64,000 bases of DNA from Azomonas tarimensis. GTDB lineage: Bacteria; Pseudomonadota; Gammaproteobacteria; Pseudomonadales; Pseudomonadaceae. Positions 28,994 through 37,910 of the stretch are shown piece after piece; positions within the stretch are counted from its first letter, which is position 1, and every line of letters begins with the position of its first letter. The translations under genes were made by a program, and so were the position numbers. The notes below the pieces were generated by a model that had not been told where the DNA came from, ran no database searches, and saw only the letters and a program-made list of their open reading frames with translations. The DNA is taken from positions 124,001 to 188,000 of the forward strand of contig NZ_JBHRXZ010000029.1 of NCBI RefSeq assembly GCF_042648805.1, read 5' to 3'.

Positions 28994-30748
28994 TTAGCCC
29001 AGCAGGCTGAGGACCGAGGAGGGCAGCTGATTGGCCTGCGCCAATACCGAGGTGGAGGCCTGCTGCAGGGTCTGCTGCTTGGCCATTTCCGCGGTTTCCG
29101 AAGCGAAGTCCACGTCCTGGATCCGGCTACGGGCGGCAGAAGCGTTCTCAGCGATGTTCTGCAGGTTGGAAACAGTGCTGTCGAAGCGGTTCTGCACCGC
29201 ACCGAGCTTGGCACGCTCACTGTCGATCTGCTGCATGGCGCCGTCGAGGACTTGGATGGCTTGTTGGGAGCCTTCGGCGGTGCTGATGTCCAGGTTGCTG
29301 ACGGTCGTTTCCTGGGTAACGGCTGCCGAGGAACCTGCGGCCAGGCCCAGCGCTGCCAAGCCGGTGCCCTTGGCGCCATCGGCGACAGTGAAATCCTTGT
29401 CCGAACTCAGCTTCAGGGTGCCGTCTTCGTTCTTGCTGGCGGTAACACCGGTGCTGGCGGTGTTGATGGCAGTGACGATGGTGTCCATGTCGTCGCCTTC
29501 GCCCAACTTGATCTCCGTGCCGTTCAGGGTTATGGAAGTGGCAGACTGGAGCTTGGCATCGGTTTCACCGGCCTTCAGGCCCAGCTTCGCCAGGGCACCT
29601 TGACCGGCGGTGCCGGTGGCATCTTCCAGCTTGACCGGTGCTCCATCGCTGGAGGTCAGCGTGATCCGGCCATTTTCCACGGTGCCGGTTACGGCGCCGC
29701 CGGTGGCGGTGGAGATGGCACTAAGGATAGTGTCGACGTCATCGGCGGCAGTAAAGGTGACGTCTTGGTCGTTCACCTTTATGGCGCCAGCAGAGCCGAT
29801 GACGGAAGTGCCGGTAATGGGGGCGGTGCCTGCGGTTGTTGCTGGAGAGCCTTCAACGCTGGTCGGCGCGTTGCCAAACACCGTTTCACCGCCTGTGACG
29901 GTCACACCTGTGCCAGCGGCATTGGTCAGAACAATGTTACCGCCACTTTCCGCTGCTGTGATGCTGGTGTTGCCGGCTGCGGTCAATTGTGCCTGGATCT
30001 CGCCCGCAACGCCTGCCGTGTTGGTCAGGTTCGTGTTCAGGGTAATGCTGGTGCCGCCAATCTGGAAGGTGGCTGCGTTGGCACCGCTGAAGTCGGTAAT
30101 CGCGCCTGTGCCGCCGCTGGTGTAGGTGGAGGCTACCGCAGCTGCATCCACGGTGCTGACATTCACCACATCCCCGGTCGTCTTAGCCTGCAGACCAGCA
30201 GGCGCAGCTCCTTCAGCAGAAGCGCTGCTGTAAGTGCCCTTCAGATCTTTGGACGCGACACTGCTCAGTCCGAAAGAAACGGTCTGATTCGCATTGGCGC
30301 CGATCTGGAAGCTGGTGCTGCCGAAGGTGCCGTCCAACAGATTCTTGCCACCAAAGCTGGTGGTCTTGGCGATACGGGTCAGTTCACCGGACAGGGCGGT
30401 GAATTCTTCCTGCAGGGCCTTGCGGTCGTCTTCGCTGTTGGAACCGTTGGCCGACTGCAGGGACAGTTCGCGCATGCGCTGCAGCAGGTTGGTGGATTCC
30501 TGCATCGCGCCTTCGGCCGTCTGGGCGATGGAGATACCGTCGTTGGCGTTCTTGACCGCGGTGTTCAGGCCGCTGATCTGGTTGGTCAGACGGTTGGAGA
30601 TCTGCAGGCCGGCGGCATCGTCCTTGGCGCTGTTGATCTTCAGGCCGCTGGACAGGCGCTGCATGCTCTCGCCGAGGTTGCCGGCAGCCTTGTTCAGGTT
30701 CTTCTGAACGTTCAGGGAAGTGATGTTGCTGTTGACGGTCAAGGCCAT
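28994..30748 (-). CDS. fliC: Flagellin
   Basis: 584 residues. Conserved D0/D1 ends (MALTVNSNITSLNVQKNL, and a C terminus ending VLAQANQLPSSVLSLLG) flank a long Thr/Ala/Gly-rich variable region, roughly residues 170-490. That region shows repeated modules resembling the flagellin IN motif, such as ITLNGTEIKLGEGDDMDTIV and IKVNDQDVTFTAADDVDTIL. It is longer than the about 400-490 residue flagellins of many pseudomonads. It is expressed from the FliA promoter at 30840. Confidence 0.95.
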   Translation of the reverse strand: MALTVNSNITSLNVQKNLNKAAGNLGESMQRLSSGLKINSAKDDAAGLQISNRLTNQISGLNTAVKNANDGISIAQTAEGAMQESTNLLQRMRELSLQSANGSNSEDDRKALQEEFTALSGELTRIAKTTSFGGKNLLDGTFGSTSFQIGANANQTVSFGLSSVASKDLKGTYSSASAEGAAPAGLQAKTTGDVVNVSTVDAAAVASTYTSGGTGAITDFSGANAATFQIGGTSITLNTNLTNTAGVAGEIQAQLTAAGNTSITAAESGGNIVLTNAAGTGVTVTGGETVFGNAPTSVEGSPATTAGTAPITGTSVIGSAGAIKVNDQDVTFTAADDVDTILSAISTATGGAVTGTVENGRITLTSSDGAPVKLEDATGTAGQGALAKLGLKAGETDAKLQSATSITLNGTEIKLGEGDDMDTIVTAINTASTGVTASKNEDGTLKLSSDKDFTVADGAKGTGLAALGLAAGSSAAVTQETTVSNLDISTAEGSQQAIQVLDGAMQQIDSERAKLGAVQNRFDSTVSNLQNIAENASAARSRIQDVDFASETAEMAKQQTLQQASTSVLAQANQLPSSVLSLLG

Positions 30749-30839
30749 GATGCTGTCCTCCGAAGGACCTGTGTTTGCCTGAGCTTGCGACCTCTAGGTC
30801 GGTGGCTTCAGAAGCCCGATGAGTTCGCGTTCCAAATCC

Positions 30840-30866
30840 TTATCGGCGCCTGCCCGAAAGGCTTTA
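30840..30866 (-). promoter_or_regulatory. FliA (sigma-28) promoter of fliC
   Basis: On the minus strand it reads TAAA, 15 bases, GCCGATAA, a full match to the sigma-28 consensus, about 90 bases before the fliC start codon. Confidence 0.93.
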
Positions 30867-30979
30867 GCATTTTTTTCCCGGGAAGTTGCAATAGGCCATT
30901 AGGGATCGGCAGCGCGTAACTCCAGCTCCGCGAACCGGTCGTGCCCCGCACCTGCTTATCGGCCCGGGTCCTTACTCCT

Positions 30980-31058
30980 GTAGGAGCGAGCTTGCTCGCG
31001 AACGGGGCCGCGCCGGGGCCAAGCAATCTCGCCCATTCGGGAGCGAGCTCGCGCCTAC
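30980..31058. repeat. REP inverted pair
   Basis: GTAGGAGCGAGCTTGCTCGCGAA at the left faces an imperfect copy ending GAGCTCGCGCCTAC at 31058. It is the same family as the 20.8 kb array, present here as one unit between fliC and the next gene. Confidence 0.85.
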
Positions 31059-31188
31059 AAACAAGCGGGGGCCAGGCGCGGCCATCGACCGGCTTATGGG
31101 GCAGGGCATGCCTCAACTGCCCGTCCTCACACCTGAACGCCACCCCACCTGACCCGGTCGAACCCTTCAATCATCGGGAGACCGGAAC

Positions 31189-31683
31189 ATGACAGGATCA
31201 GGCAGCCTTTTATGGGGTGCGTTGGCCATTGGGGTGGTGACGGGTATGCGCAGCATGCTGGCGCCAACGATGGTCGGGGCAGCGTTGGCCGAAAGGTCGG
31301 ACATCGACGGCGCGGGCGGGCCGGCCGAGCGGTTGGCGGCGCCAAGGACGCAACGGTGGCTGCTGCCGTTGGCGGTGGGTGAGCTCCTGGGCGACAAGAT
31401 GCCCTTCGCACCGGACCGGACGATCGCCCCGTCCCTGCTGGCGCGTGCGGTGTCGGGTGGCTTCTGCGCGGCAGCGCTGGCCGGTGTGCGGCGCGAGCCC
31501 GTATTGGCGCCTGCGCTGATCGGGGCGACGGCCGCCTGTGTCTCGTCCGTCGTGGCGATTCGTCTGCGCAAGCGTTACGGCCGTTCGGGCGAAGTGGCCA
31601 ATGCCGCCCTGGGCCTGGCCGAGGATTGCCTGGCGCTGGCCATCGGCAACGCCAGCCTGCGCCGGACGCTGGGCAAGGCTTGA
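31189..31683 (+). CDS. DUF4126-like small membrane protein
   Basis: 164 residues, Gly/Ala-rich with four or five weak hydrophobic segments. The pattern GVVTGMRSMLAPT near residue 15 and GELLGDKMPFAPDRT near 64 fits the DUF4126 family of predicted membrane proteins. The function is unknown. It begins after a CGGGAG box and is 60 bases upstream of yghU, so the two may be co-transcribed. Confidence 0.7.
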   Translation: MTGSGSLLWGALAIGVVTGMRSMLAPTMVGAALAERSDIDGAGGPAERLAAPRTQRWLLPLAVGELLGDKMPFAPDRTIAPSLLARAVSGGFCAAALAGVRREPVLAPALIGATAACVSSVVAIRLRKRYGRSGEVANAALGLAEDCLALAIGNASLRRTLGKA

Positions 31684-31745
31684 CAGCGCCTCTCAGCCTG
31701 TCTGGACTTGGTCCCCGTGACGGACATCCATATTAGGGAGCACAC

Positions 31746-32585
31746 ATGAGCGACACCACCTCTTATCAGCCGCCCCGGGTCTGGGAGCCCGCCGCCTCGG
31801 GCGGCACCTTCGCCAGCATCAACCGCCCGGTTGCTGGCCCTACCCACGACAAGCCACTACCGGTGGGCAGGCATCCGCTGCAGCTGTATTCGATGGGCAC
31901 GCCCAACGGGGTGAAGGTCACCATCATGCTCGAGGAGCTGCTTGCCCTTGGCCACACCGGCGCCGAATACGATGCCTGGCTGATCCGCATCAGCGAGGGC
32001 GATCAGTTTTCCAGCGGCTTCGTCGAGATCAACCCGAACTCGAAGATTCCGGCGCTGGCCGACCACAGCGGCGAGACGCCTGTGCGGGTCTTCGAGTCTG
32101 GCTCGATCCTCGTCTATCTGGCGGAGAAATTCGGGGCCTTCCTGCCCACCGAAGCGCGGGCACGTACCGAGACGCTGAACTGGCTGTTCTGGCAGATGGG
32201 CTCGGCGCCCTTTGTTGGCGGTGGCTTCGGCCACTTCTACGCCTACGCGCCGGAAAAGCTGGAATACCCGATCAACCGCTACGCAATGGAGGCCAAGCGC
32301 CAGCTCGATGTACTCGACCGGGCACTGGCCGAGCGGCGCTACATCGCCGGGGACGCCTACAGCATCGCCGACATGGCGATCTGGCCCTGGTACGGCGCGC
32401 TGGTACGGGGCGATCTGTACAAGGCGGCGGAATTCCTCTCGGTGCAGGATTATCAACATCTTCAGCGCTGGGCCAATGAACTGGCCCAGCGCCCCGCGGT
32501 GATTCGCGGACGCAAGGTGAACCGGACCTGGGGCGAGGCCAGCGAACAGGTGCCTGAACGCCACGAGGCTTCGGATCTGGACTGA
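31746..32585 (+). CDS. yghU: Glutathione S-transferase family disulfide reductase YghU
   Basis: 279 residues, full length for the Nu-class GST YghU, a cytosolic enzyme with GSH-dependent disulfide and organic hydroperoxide reductase activity. It has an extended N terminus (WEPAASGGTFASINRPVAGPTHD), a thioredoxin-like domain with YSMGTPNGVKVTIMLEE near residue 48 and NPNSKIPAL near 97, and an all-helical C domain with DAYSIADMAIWPW near 202. A GGAG box stands 6-10 bases before the ATG. Confidence 0.92.
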   Translation: MSDTTSYQPPRVWEPAASGGTFASINRPVAGPTHDKPLPVGRHPLQLYSMGTPNGVKVTIMLEELLALGHTGAEYDAWLIRISEGDQFSSGFVEINPNSKIPALADHSGETPVRVFESGSILVYLAEKFGAFLPTEARARTETLNWLFWQMGSAPFVGGGFGHFYAYAPEKLEYPINRYAMEAKRQLDVLDRALAERRYIAGDAYSIADMAIWPWYGALVRGDLYKAAEFLSVQDYQHLQRWANELAQRPAVIRGRKVNRTWGEASEQVPERHEASDLD

Positions 32586-32752
32586 CCCGGACGAGCGATG
32601 CGCGCGCCGGGGAGCAAATCCATCGAGGGCGGTCCAAGAAGGGAGCTGTCCATCACTCAGTCGCTGGCACCGCCCGTTTTGTGGTGGGCCTCGGTCTGAC
32701 CGGCTGCGGACAGGGCCGGTACCCATTCAGTACAGCTGCGAGGAAAACTACG

Positions 32753-32998
32753 ATGAAACTGCATGCGTTATTGATAGCCGCGGCGCTGGTCGCCGGGCCT
32801 GCCTGGGCCCATCAGTGCCCGTCCGAGATCGCCAGGATCGACGAGCGAGTGGAAGCCAATCCGCCGGTGGACCCCGCGTTCCAGCAGCGGGTGCAGTCGT
32901 TGCGTGACGACGCAGAGGAAGCGCACCTGGCCGGCGACCATGACGGTGCCATGGAGCTCATCGGCGAGGCCAAGGCACTGCTGGACGAGACCAGTTGA
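32753..32998 (+). CDS. Small secreted protein, unrecognised
   Basis: 81 residues with a signal peptide (MKLHALLIAAALVAGPAWA, cleavage after AWA) and a short charged helical mature part of about 60 residues with one cysteine. It is predicted periplasmic. I do not recognise a named family. A GAGGAAAA box precedes the ATG. It sits 25 bases before the next small gene. Confidence 0.75.
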   Translation: MKLHALLIAAALVAGPAWAHQCPSEIARIDERVEANPPVDPAFQQRVQSLRDDAEEAHLAGDHDGAMELIGEAKALLDETS

Positions 32999-33023
32999 GC
33001 ATGCCCCTCGACAAGGATTGCCC

Positions 33024-33254
33024 ATGACCGCCCTGTTCGATCCCACCAACACCGGCATGCAGGTCTGGCTGATGCTGGCGCTGGCAGCCGTCCTGCTGCT
33101 GAACCTGTGGGCAATCATCGGCGTATTTCGCAGTGACGCCAGTGTTGGGGTCAAGGCGCTGTGGGCTATTGGCATCTCGCTGTTCCCGATTGTCGGCCTG
33201 GTGGCCTGGCTGCTGCTCGGCCCTCGCCCAGGCAGGGGCAGGTCGCTGAGATAG
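33024..33254 (+). CDS. Small two-helix membrane protein, PLDc_N-like
   Basis: 76 residues with two hydrophobic segments (about 14-33 and 45-65) and a central FRSDASVGVKALW turn ending PIVGLVAWLLLGPR. This resembles the phospholipase-D nuclease N-terminal (PLDc_N) membrane module found as a stand-alone protein. Its role is unknown. It lies directly after the small secreted protein gene and is probably co-transcribed with it. Confidence 0.7.
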   Translation: MTALFDPTNTGMQVWLMLALAAVLLLNLWAIIGVFRSDASVGVKALWAIGISLFPIVGLVAWLLLGPRPGRGRSLR

Positions 33255-33584
33255 ACCGCGAAAAAACGCTGCGTCAGCACAGGGCTGTGCTAGTATCCGT
33301 CGGCTTGAAACAGGCCTCGTCGCCTATTCAGGCCCCATCCAGTCTTCGGGCGCACAAGGACGGGCGCAGGAGGTTGGCCTATCGCTAGCCATTGGCTGCG
33401 ACCCGCTTGCTGTCATCCCTCTGCCTGCGATCGGAACGATTCGATATTTCCCCAGTGACTCAGGTCCGGCGCGACTCGGCTTTCGCCTCTGCCTCCGTGC
33501 GGCAGAATGCCCCTGACCAGCTTTACTGGCTCATCCCAACCCACGTGGCCTTTGGTAGGGGTCACCACTAGGAGAGGAGGCGCC
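33255..33584 (+). other. Leader region of thrS, no gene seen
   Basis: 330 bases with no supported coding sequence. A TAGTAT at about 33288 may be a -10 box for the thrS-infC operon. I see no T-box, no tRNA-like operator and no clear terminator. A strong AGGAGAGGAGG ribosome site ends it. Confidence 0.45.
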
Positions 33585-35507
33585 ATGCCCACCATCACTC
33601 TTCCCGACGGCAGTCAGCGTTCGTTCGAGCGGCCGGTTTCAGTGGCCGAGGTCGCCCAGTCGATCGGCCCGGGCCTGGCCAAGGCGACCATCGCCGGCAA
33701 GGTCGACGGCCGCCTGGTCGATGCCAGCGACCTGATCGAAGGTGACGCCTCGCTGCAGATCGTCACCGCCAAGGACGAGGAAGGGGTGGAGATCATTCGC
33801 CACTCATGCGCGCACCTGGTGGGACATGCGGTAAAGCAGCTGTTTCCGGGGGCGAGAATGGTCATCGGGCCGGTGATCGACGAAGGCTTCTACTACGACA
33901 TTGCCTTCGAGCGCCCCTTTACCCTGGATGATCTGGCTGCCATCGAAGAACGCATGAAGAGCCTCATCGACACCGAGTACGACGTCATCAAGAAGATGAC
34001 GCCGCGTGATGAGGTGGTCGAGGTGTTCAAGGCGCGTGGCGAGGATTACAAGCTGCGGCTGATCGACGACATGGTCGACGAGACCGCTATGGGGCTGTAC
34101 TACCACGAAGAATACGTCGACATGTGCCGCGGTCCGCACGTGCCGAACACGCGTTTCCTCAAGGCTTTCAAGCTGACCAAGCTATCGGGAGCCTACTGGC
34201 GCGGCGACTCCAAGAACGAGCAGCTGCAGCGCATCTATGGCACCGCCTGGGCTGACAAGAAGCAGCTGGCCGCCTACATCCAGCGCATCGAGGAAGCCGA
34301 GAAGCGCGACCATCGCAAGCTGGGCAAGCGCCTCGACCTTTTCCATACCCAGGAAGAAGCGCCGGGGATGGTGTTCTGGCATCCCAACGGCTGGACCATC
34401 TACCAGGTGCTCGAGCAGTACATGCGTAACGTCCAGCGCGAAAACGGCTACCTGGAGATCCGCACCCCGCAGGTGGTGGACCGGGTGCTGTGGGAGAAGT
34501 CCGGGCACTGGGCGAACTATGCCGAGAACATGTTCACCACCGAGTCGGAAAGCCGCGACTACGCGATCAAGCCGATGAACTGCCCGTGCCACGTGCAGGT
34601 GTACAACCAGGGGCTCAAGAGCTACCGCGAGCTGCCGCTGCGCCTGGCCGAGTTCGGTGCCTGCCACCGCAACGAGCCCTCCGGTGCGCTCCACGGGATC
34701 ATGCGGGTGCGGGGTTTCACCCAGGACGACGCGCACATCTTCTGCACTGAAGATCAAATGCAGGCCGAGTCGGCAGCCTTCATCAAGCTGACCCAGGAGG
34801 TCTATGCGGACTTCGGCTTCCACGATATCCAGCTCAAGCTGTCCACTCGTCCGGAAAAACGCGTCGGCACTGATGAGCTCTGGGATCGCGCCGAAGCGGC
34901 ACTGGCCGCCGCGCTAAACAGCGCCGGCCTGCCCTACGACCTGCAGCCGGGTGAGGGCGCCTTCTACGGGCCGAAGATCGAGTTCTCGCTCAAGGACTGT
35001 CTCGGTCGTGTATGGCAGTGCGGTACCCTGCAACTCGACTTCAACCTGCCGGTTCGCCTGGGCGCCGAGTATGTCAGCGAGGATAACGCGCGCAAGCATC
35101 CGGTCATGTTGCACCGGGCGATCCTCGGATCCTTCGAGCGGTTCATCGGCATTCTCATCGAGCATTACGAGGGAGCCTTCCCGGCGTGGTTGGCCCCGGT
35201 CCAGGTGGCGGTGATGAATATCACCGACAAACAGGCCGAATTTGCCCAGTCAGTCGAGAAACGCCTGAATCAACAGGGGTTCCGGGCAAAGGCTGACTTG
35301 AGAAACGAAAAGATCGGTTTTAAAATCCGCGAGCATACTTTGCTCAAGCTTCCCTACCTGTTGGTTATCGGTGACCGGGAGCTCGAGACGGGGTCCGTGG
35401 CTGTGCGCACCCGCGAAGGCGTCGACCTGGGCTCCATGCCGGTCGAGCAGTTCATGGAGATGCTTGCGCAGGCGGTTTCCCGACGTGGCCGAAAAATAAC
35501 GGAGTAA
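33585..35507 (+). CDS. thrS: Threonyl-tRNA synthetase
   Basis: 640-residue class II synthetase: TGS domain (1-61), editing domain with HSCAHL near residue 73, catalytic core with motif 2 around RNEPSGALHGIMRVRGFTQ and the zinc cysteine in MNCPCHVQVY near residue 336, and an anticodon-binding domain from about 540. The ATG at 33585 (MPTITLPDGSQ) is chosen because AGGAGAGGAGG lies just before it; the frame is open 26 codons further upstream without family support. Confidence 0.97.
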   Translation: MPTITLPDGSQRSFERPVSVAEVAQSIGPGLAKATIAGKVDGRLVDASDLIEGDASLQIVTAKDEEGVEIIRHSCAHLVGHAVKQLFPGARMVIGPVIDEGFYYDIAFERPFTLDDLAAIEERMKSLIDTEYDVIKKMTPRDEVVEVFKARGEDYKLRLIDDMVDETAMGLYYHEEYVDMCRGPHVPNTRFLKAFKLTKLSGAYWRGDSKNEQLQRIYGTAWADKKQLAAYIQRIEEAEKRDHRKLGKRLDLFHTQEEAPGMVFWHPNGWTIYQVLEQYMRNVQRENGYLEIRTPQVVDRVLWEKSGHWANYAENMFTTESESRDYAIKPMNCPCHVQVYNQGLKSYRELPLRLAEFGACHRNEPSGALHGIMRVRGFTQDDAHIFCTEDQMQAESAAFIKLTQEVYADFGFHDIQLKLSTRPEKRVGTDELWDRAEAALAAALNSAGLPYDLQPGEGAFYGPKIEFSLKDCLGRVWQCGTLQLDFNLPVRLGAEYVSEDNARKHPVMLHRAILGSFERFIGILIEHYEGAFPAWLAPVQVAVMNITDKQAEFAQSVEKRLNQQGFRAKADLRNEKIGFKIREHTLLKLPYLLVIGDRELETGSVAVRTREGVDLGSMPVEQFMEMLAQAVSRRGRKITE

Positions 35508-35512
35508 AGACT

Positions 35513-36058
35513 ATTAAGCGTGAAATGAGACAAGACAAACGAGCTCAGCCGAAACCCCCGATCAACGAGAATATCTCGGCACGCGAGGTTCGGTTAATTG
35601 GTGCGGACGGTGAGCAGATAGGCATCGTCTCGATTGATGAAGCGCTTCGCGTAGCTGAAGAAGCCAAATTGGATCTGGTGGAAATCTCGGCAGATGCCGT
35701 TCCGCCAGTCTGCCGGATCATGGATTACGGCAAGCACCTGTTCGAAAAGAAGAAGCAGGTCGCCGCGGCCAAGAAGAACCAGAAGCAGGTTCAGGTCAAG
35801 GAAATCAAGTTTCGTCCAGGGACGGAAGAGGGAGACTATCAGGTCAAATTGCGTAACCTGATGCGCTTCCTCAATGAAGGGGACAGGGCCAAGGTTTCAT
35901 TGCGATTCCGCGGTCGTGAGATGGCCCACCAGGAGCTGGGCATGGAGCTGTTGAAGCGGGTCGAAGCCGACCTCGCCGAATACGGTTCGGTTGAGCAGCA
36001 TCCGAAGATGGAAGGACGCCAACTGATCATGGTCATCGCTCCCAAGAAGAAGAAGTAA
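35513..36058 (+). CDS. infC: Translation initiation factor IF-3 (ATT start)
   Basis: 181 residues with the IF-3 N domain (INENISAREVRLIGADG) and C domain (KEIKFRPGTEEGDYQVK) and a KKKK end. The likely start is the ATT at 35513, 8 bases after GGAG (35501-35504). That gives an N terminus KREMRQDKRA as in relatives. The rare AUU start is the known basis of IF-3 autoregulation: IF-3 rejects its own non-canonical start. The ATG at 35525 is the alternative. It is 5 bases after thrS. Confidence 0.93.
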   Translation: MKREMRQDKRAQPKPPINENISAREVRLIGADGEQIGIVSIDEALRVAEEAKLDLVEISADAVPPVCRIMDYGKHLFEKKKQVAAAKKNQKQVQVKEIKFRPGTEEGDYQVKLRNLMRFLNEGDRAKVSLRFRGREMAHQELGMELLKRVEADLAEYGSVEQHPKMEGRQLIMVIAPKKKK

Positions 36059-36120
36059 CCACCAGGGCACTGGCAGGCCTTGCGGTTATTTGTAATCACC
36101 CACTACGTGGAGTACCGAAC

Positions 36121-36315
36121 ATGCCAAAGATGAAAACCAAGAGTGGTGCCAAGAAGCGCTTCAAGCCGACTGCAAACGGCTTCAAGCACAAGCACGCTTT
36201 CAAGAGCCACATCCTGACCAAGATGACCACCAAGCGTAAGCGTCAGCTGCGGGGCACTTCGCTGCTGCACCCGTCTGATGTTGCCAAGGTGGAGCGCATG
36301 CTGCGCGTTCGTTGA
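36121..36315 (+). CDS. rpmI: 50S ribosomal protein L35
   Basis: 64-residue basic protein, MPKMKTKSGAKKRFKPTANG start, standard L35 length. It lies between infC and rplT in the conserved operon. A TGGAG box precedes it. Confidence 0.97.
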   Translation: MPKMKTKSGAKKRFKPTANGFKHKHAFKSHILTKMTTKRKRQLRGTSLLHPSDVAKVERMLRVR

Positions 36316-36341
36316 TCGGTCAAGACTAGAGGAAATTACTC

Positions 36342-36698
36342 ATGGCTCGTGTTAAGCGTGGCGTCATCGCTCGCCGTCGTCACAAAAAGATTCTGAAACT
36401 CGCCAAAGGCTACTACGGCGCACGCTCACGCGTGTTCCGCGTTGCCAAGCAGGCGGTAATCAAGGCTGGCCAATACGCCTACCGTGACCGCCGTCAGCGC
36501 AAGCGCCAGTTCCGCGCTCTGTGGATTGCTCGTATCAACGCTGGTGCTCGTCAGAACGGCCTGTCCTACAGCCGCCTGATCGCTGGCCTGAAAAAGGCAT
36601 CCATCGAGATCGACCGCAAGGTTCTGGCCGACCTGGCAGTGAACGAAAAAGCGGCATTCGCTGCGATTGTCGAGAAAGCTAAAGCGAATCTGGCTTAA
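36342..36698 (+). CDS. rplT: 50S ribosomal protein L20
   Basis: 118-residue, highly basic 23S rRNA-binding protein needed for early 50S assembly. The N-terminal ARVKRGVIARRRHKKILKLAKGYYGARS extension is typical. L20 represses this operon in E. coli by binding the rpmI leader; I did not identify the site here. A terminator-like hairpin follows. Confidence 0.97.
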   Translation: MARVKRGVIARRRHKKILKLAKGYYGARSRVFRVAKQAVIKAGQYAYRDRRQRKRQFRALWIARINAGARQNGLSYSRLIAGLKKASIEIDRKVLADLAVNEKAAFAAIVEKAKANLA

Positions 36699-36743
36699 GC
36701 CCTTGGCAGTCACGATTCTTCGGAATCCGTAGCGGCGTTATCG

Positions 36744-36778
36744 ATAGGGGAAGGGCTTTTCGGCCCTTCCCCTATTTC
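36744..36778 (+). terminator. Hairpin terminator/attenuator between rplT and pheS
   Basis: A perfect 13-bp stem ATAGGGGAAGGGC / GCCCTTCCCCTAT with a TTTTCG loop, followed by only a short TT run. It ends the ribosomal-protein transcript or attenuates entry into pheST. I see no Phe-rich leader peptide to support classic pheST attenuation. Confidence 0.65.
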
Positions 36779-36857
36779 GTATGGGATTAGGGGCTTTTGC
36801 GAAACGGCTCGTGAAGACAGCCCATGGCTGTTCTGCAAGACCCTCTGGAGGTTGTAC

Positions 36858-37874
36858 ATGGAAAACCTGGATGCATTGGTCTCGCAAGCGCTCGAGGCCG
36901 TGCAACAAAGTGAAGATGTCACTGCCCTCGAACAGCTCAGGGTGCAGTATCTCGGCAAGAAAGGCGACCTGACACAGGTGATGAAGAGCCTGGCTGGCCT
37001 GCCTGCCGAAGAGCGGCCGAAAGTCGGCGCGCTGATCAATGCGGCCAAGGAGCGTGTCCAGGAAGCGCTCAATGCCCGCAAGGCGAATCTCGAAGCGCTG
37101 GCGCTGAACGAGCGCCTCGCGGCGGAAACCATCGACGTCTCGCTGCCTGGTCGCGGCCAGGTGTCCGGCGGCCTGCACCCCGTCACGCGCACGCTTGAGC
37201 GGGTCGAGCAGTTCTTCACGCGTATCGGCTATCGCGTCGCCGAGGGTCCTGAAGTCGAGGACGACTATCACAACTTCGAGGCGCTCAACATTCCCGGGCA
37301 TCATCCTGCACGGGCGATGCACGACACCTTCTACTTCAACGCCAACATGCTGCTGCGTACCCACACTTCGCCGGTACAGGTGCGCACCATGGAGTCCCAG
37401 CAGCCGCCGATCCGTATCGTCTGCCCGGGCCGCGTCTATCGCTGCGATTCGGATATCACCCACTCGCCGATGTTCCATCAGGTCGAGGGGTTGCTGATCG
37501 ATGAAGGGATAAGCTTCGCGGATCTGAAGGGCACCATCGAGCAGTTTCTCCAGGTGTTCTTCGAGAAGGATCTGGGCGTGCGCTTCCGGCCTTCGTTCTT
37601 CCCCTTCACCGAGCCTTCGGCCGAAGTCGACATGCAGTGTGTCATGTGCAGCGGAAAGGGCTGCCGGGTCTGCAAGCACACCGGCTGGCTCGAGGTCATG
37701 GGCTGCGGGATGGTGCATCCCAACGTGCTGAAGATGTCGGGGATCGACCCGGAGAAATACCAGGGCTTCGCCTTTGGCATGGGCGTGGAGCGGTTGGCCA
37801 TGCTGCGTTACGGCGTCAACGATTTGCGCCTGTTCTTCGACAACGACCTGCGGTTTCTGGCGCAGTTTCGCTAG
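36858..37874 (+). CDS. pheS: Phenylalanyl-tRNA synthetase alpha subunit
   Basis: 338-residue catalytic subunit of the alpha2-beta2 class II synthetase. The N-terminal coiled coil binds tRNA; motif 2 (RVYRCDSDITHSPMFHQVEG) is near residue 192 and motif 3 (GFAFGMGVERLAML) near 302. The ATG at 36858 follows CTGGAGG; an in-frame TTG two codons earlier is less likely. Confidence 0.97.
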   Translation: MENLDALVSQALEAVQQSEDVTALEQLRVQYLGKKGDLTQVMKSLAGLPAEERPKVGALINAAKERVQEALNARKANLEALALNERLAAETIDVSLPGRGQVSGGLHPVTRTLERVEQFFTRIGYRVAEGPEVEDDYHNFEALNIPGHHPARAMHDTFYFNANMLLRTHTSPVQVRTMESQQPPIRIVCPGRVYRCDSDITHSPMFHQVEGLLIDEGISFADLKGTIEQFLQVFFEKDLGVRFRPSFFPFTEPSAEVDMQCVMCSGKGCRVCKHTGWLEVMGCGMVHPNVLKMSGIDPEKYQGFAFGMGVERLAMLRYGVNDLRLFFDNDLRFLAQFR

Positions 37875-37910
37875 TACCGCCACGGCCCAAGAGATTACGA
37901 GGAGAGCAGG

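Noticed and set aside
28820..30919. 699-codon frame opposite fliC and flaG
   Set aside because: Shadow of the flagellin gene; no start signals, and it runs through the FliA promoter.
36779..36857. Phe-rich leader peptide attenuator for pheST
   Set aside because: The stretch before pheS has no short frame enriched in Phe codons; only the rplT-proximal hairpin is present.
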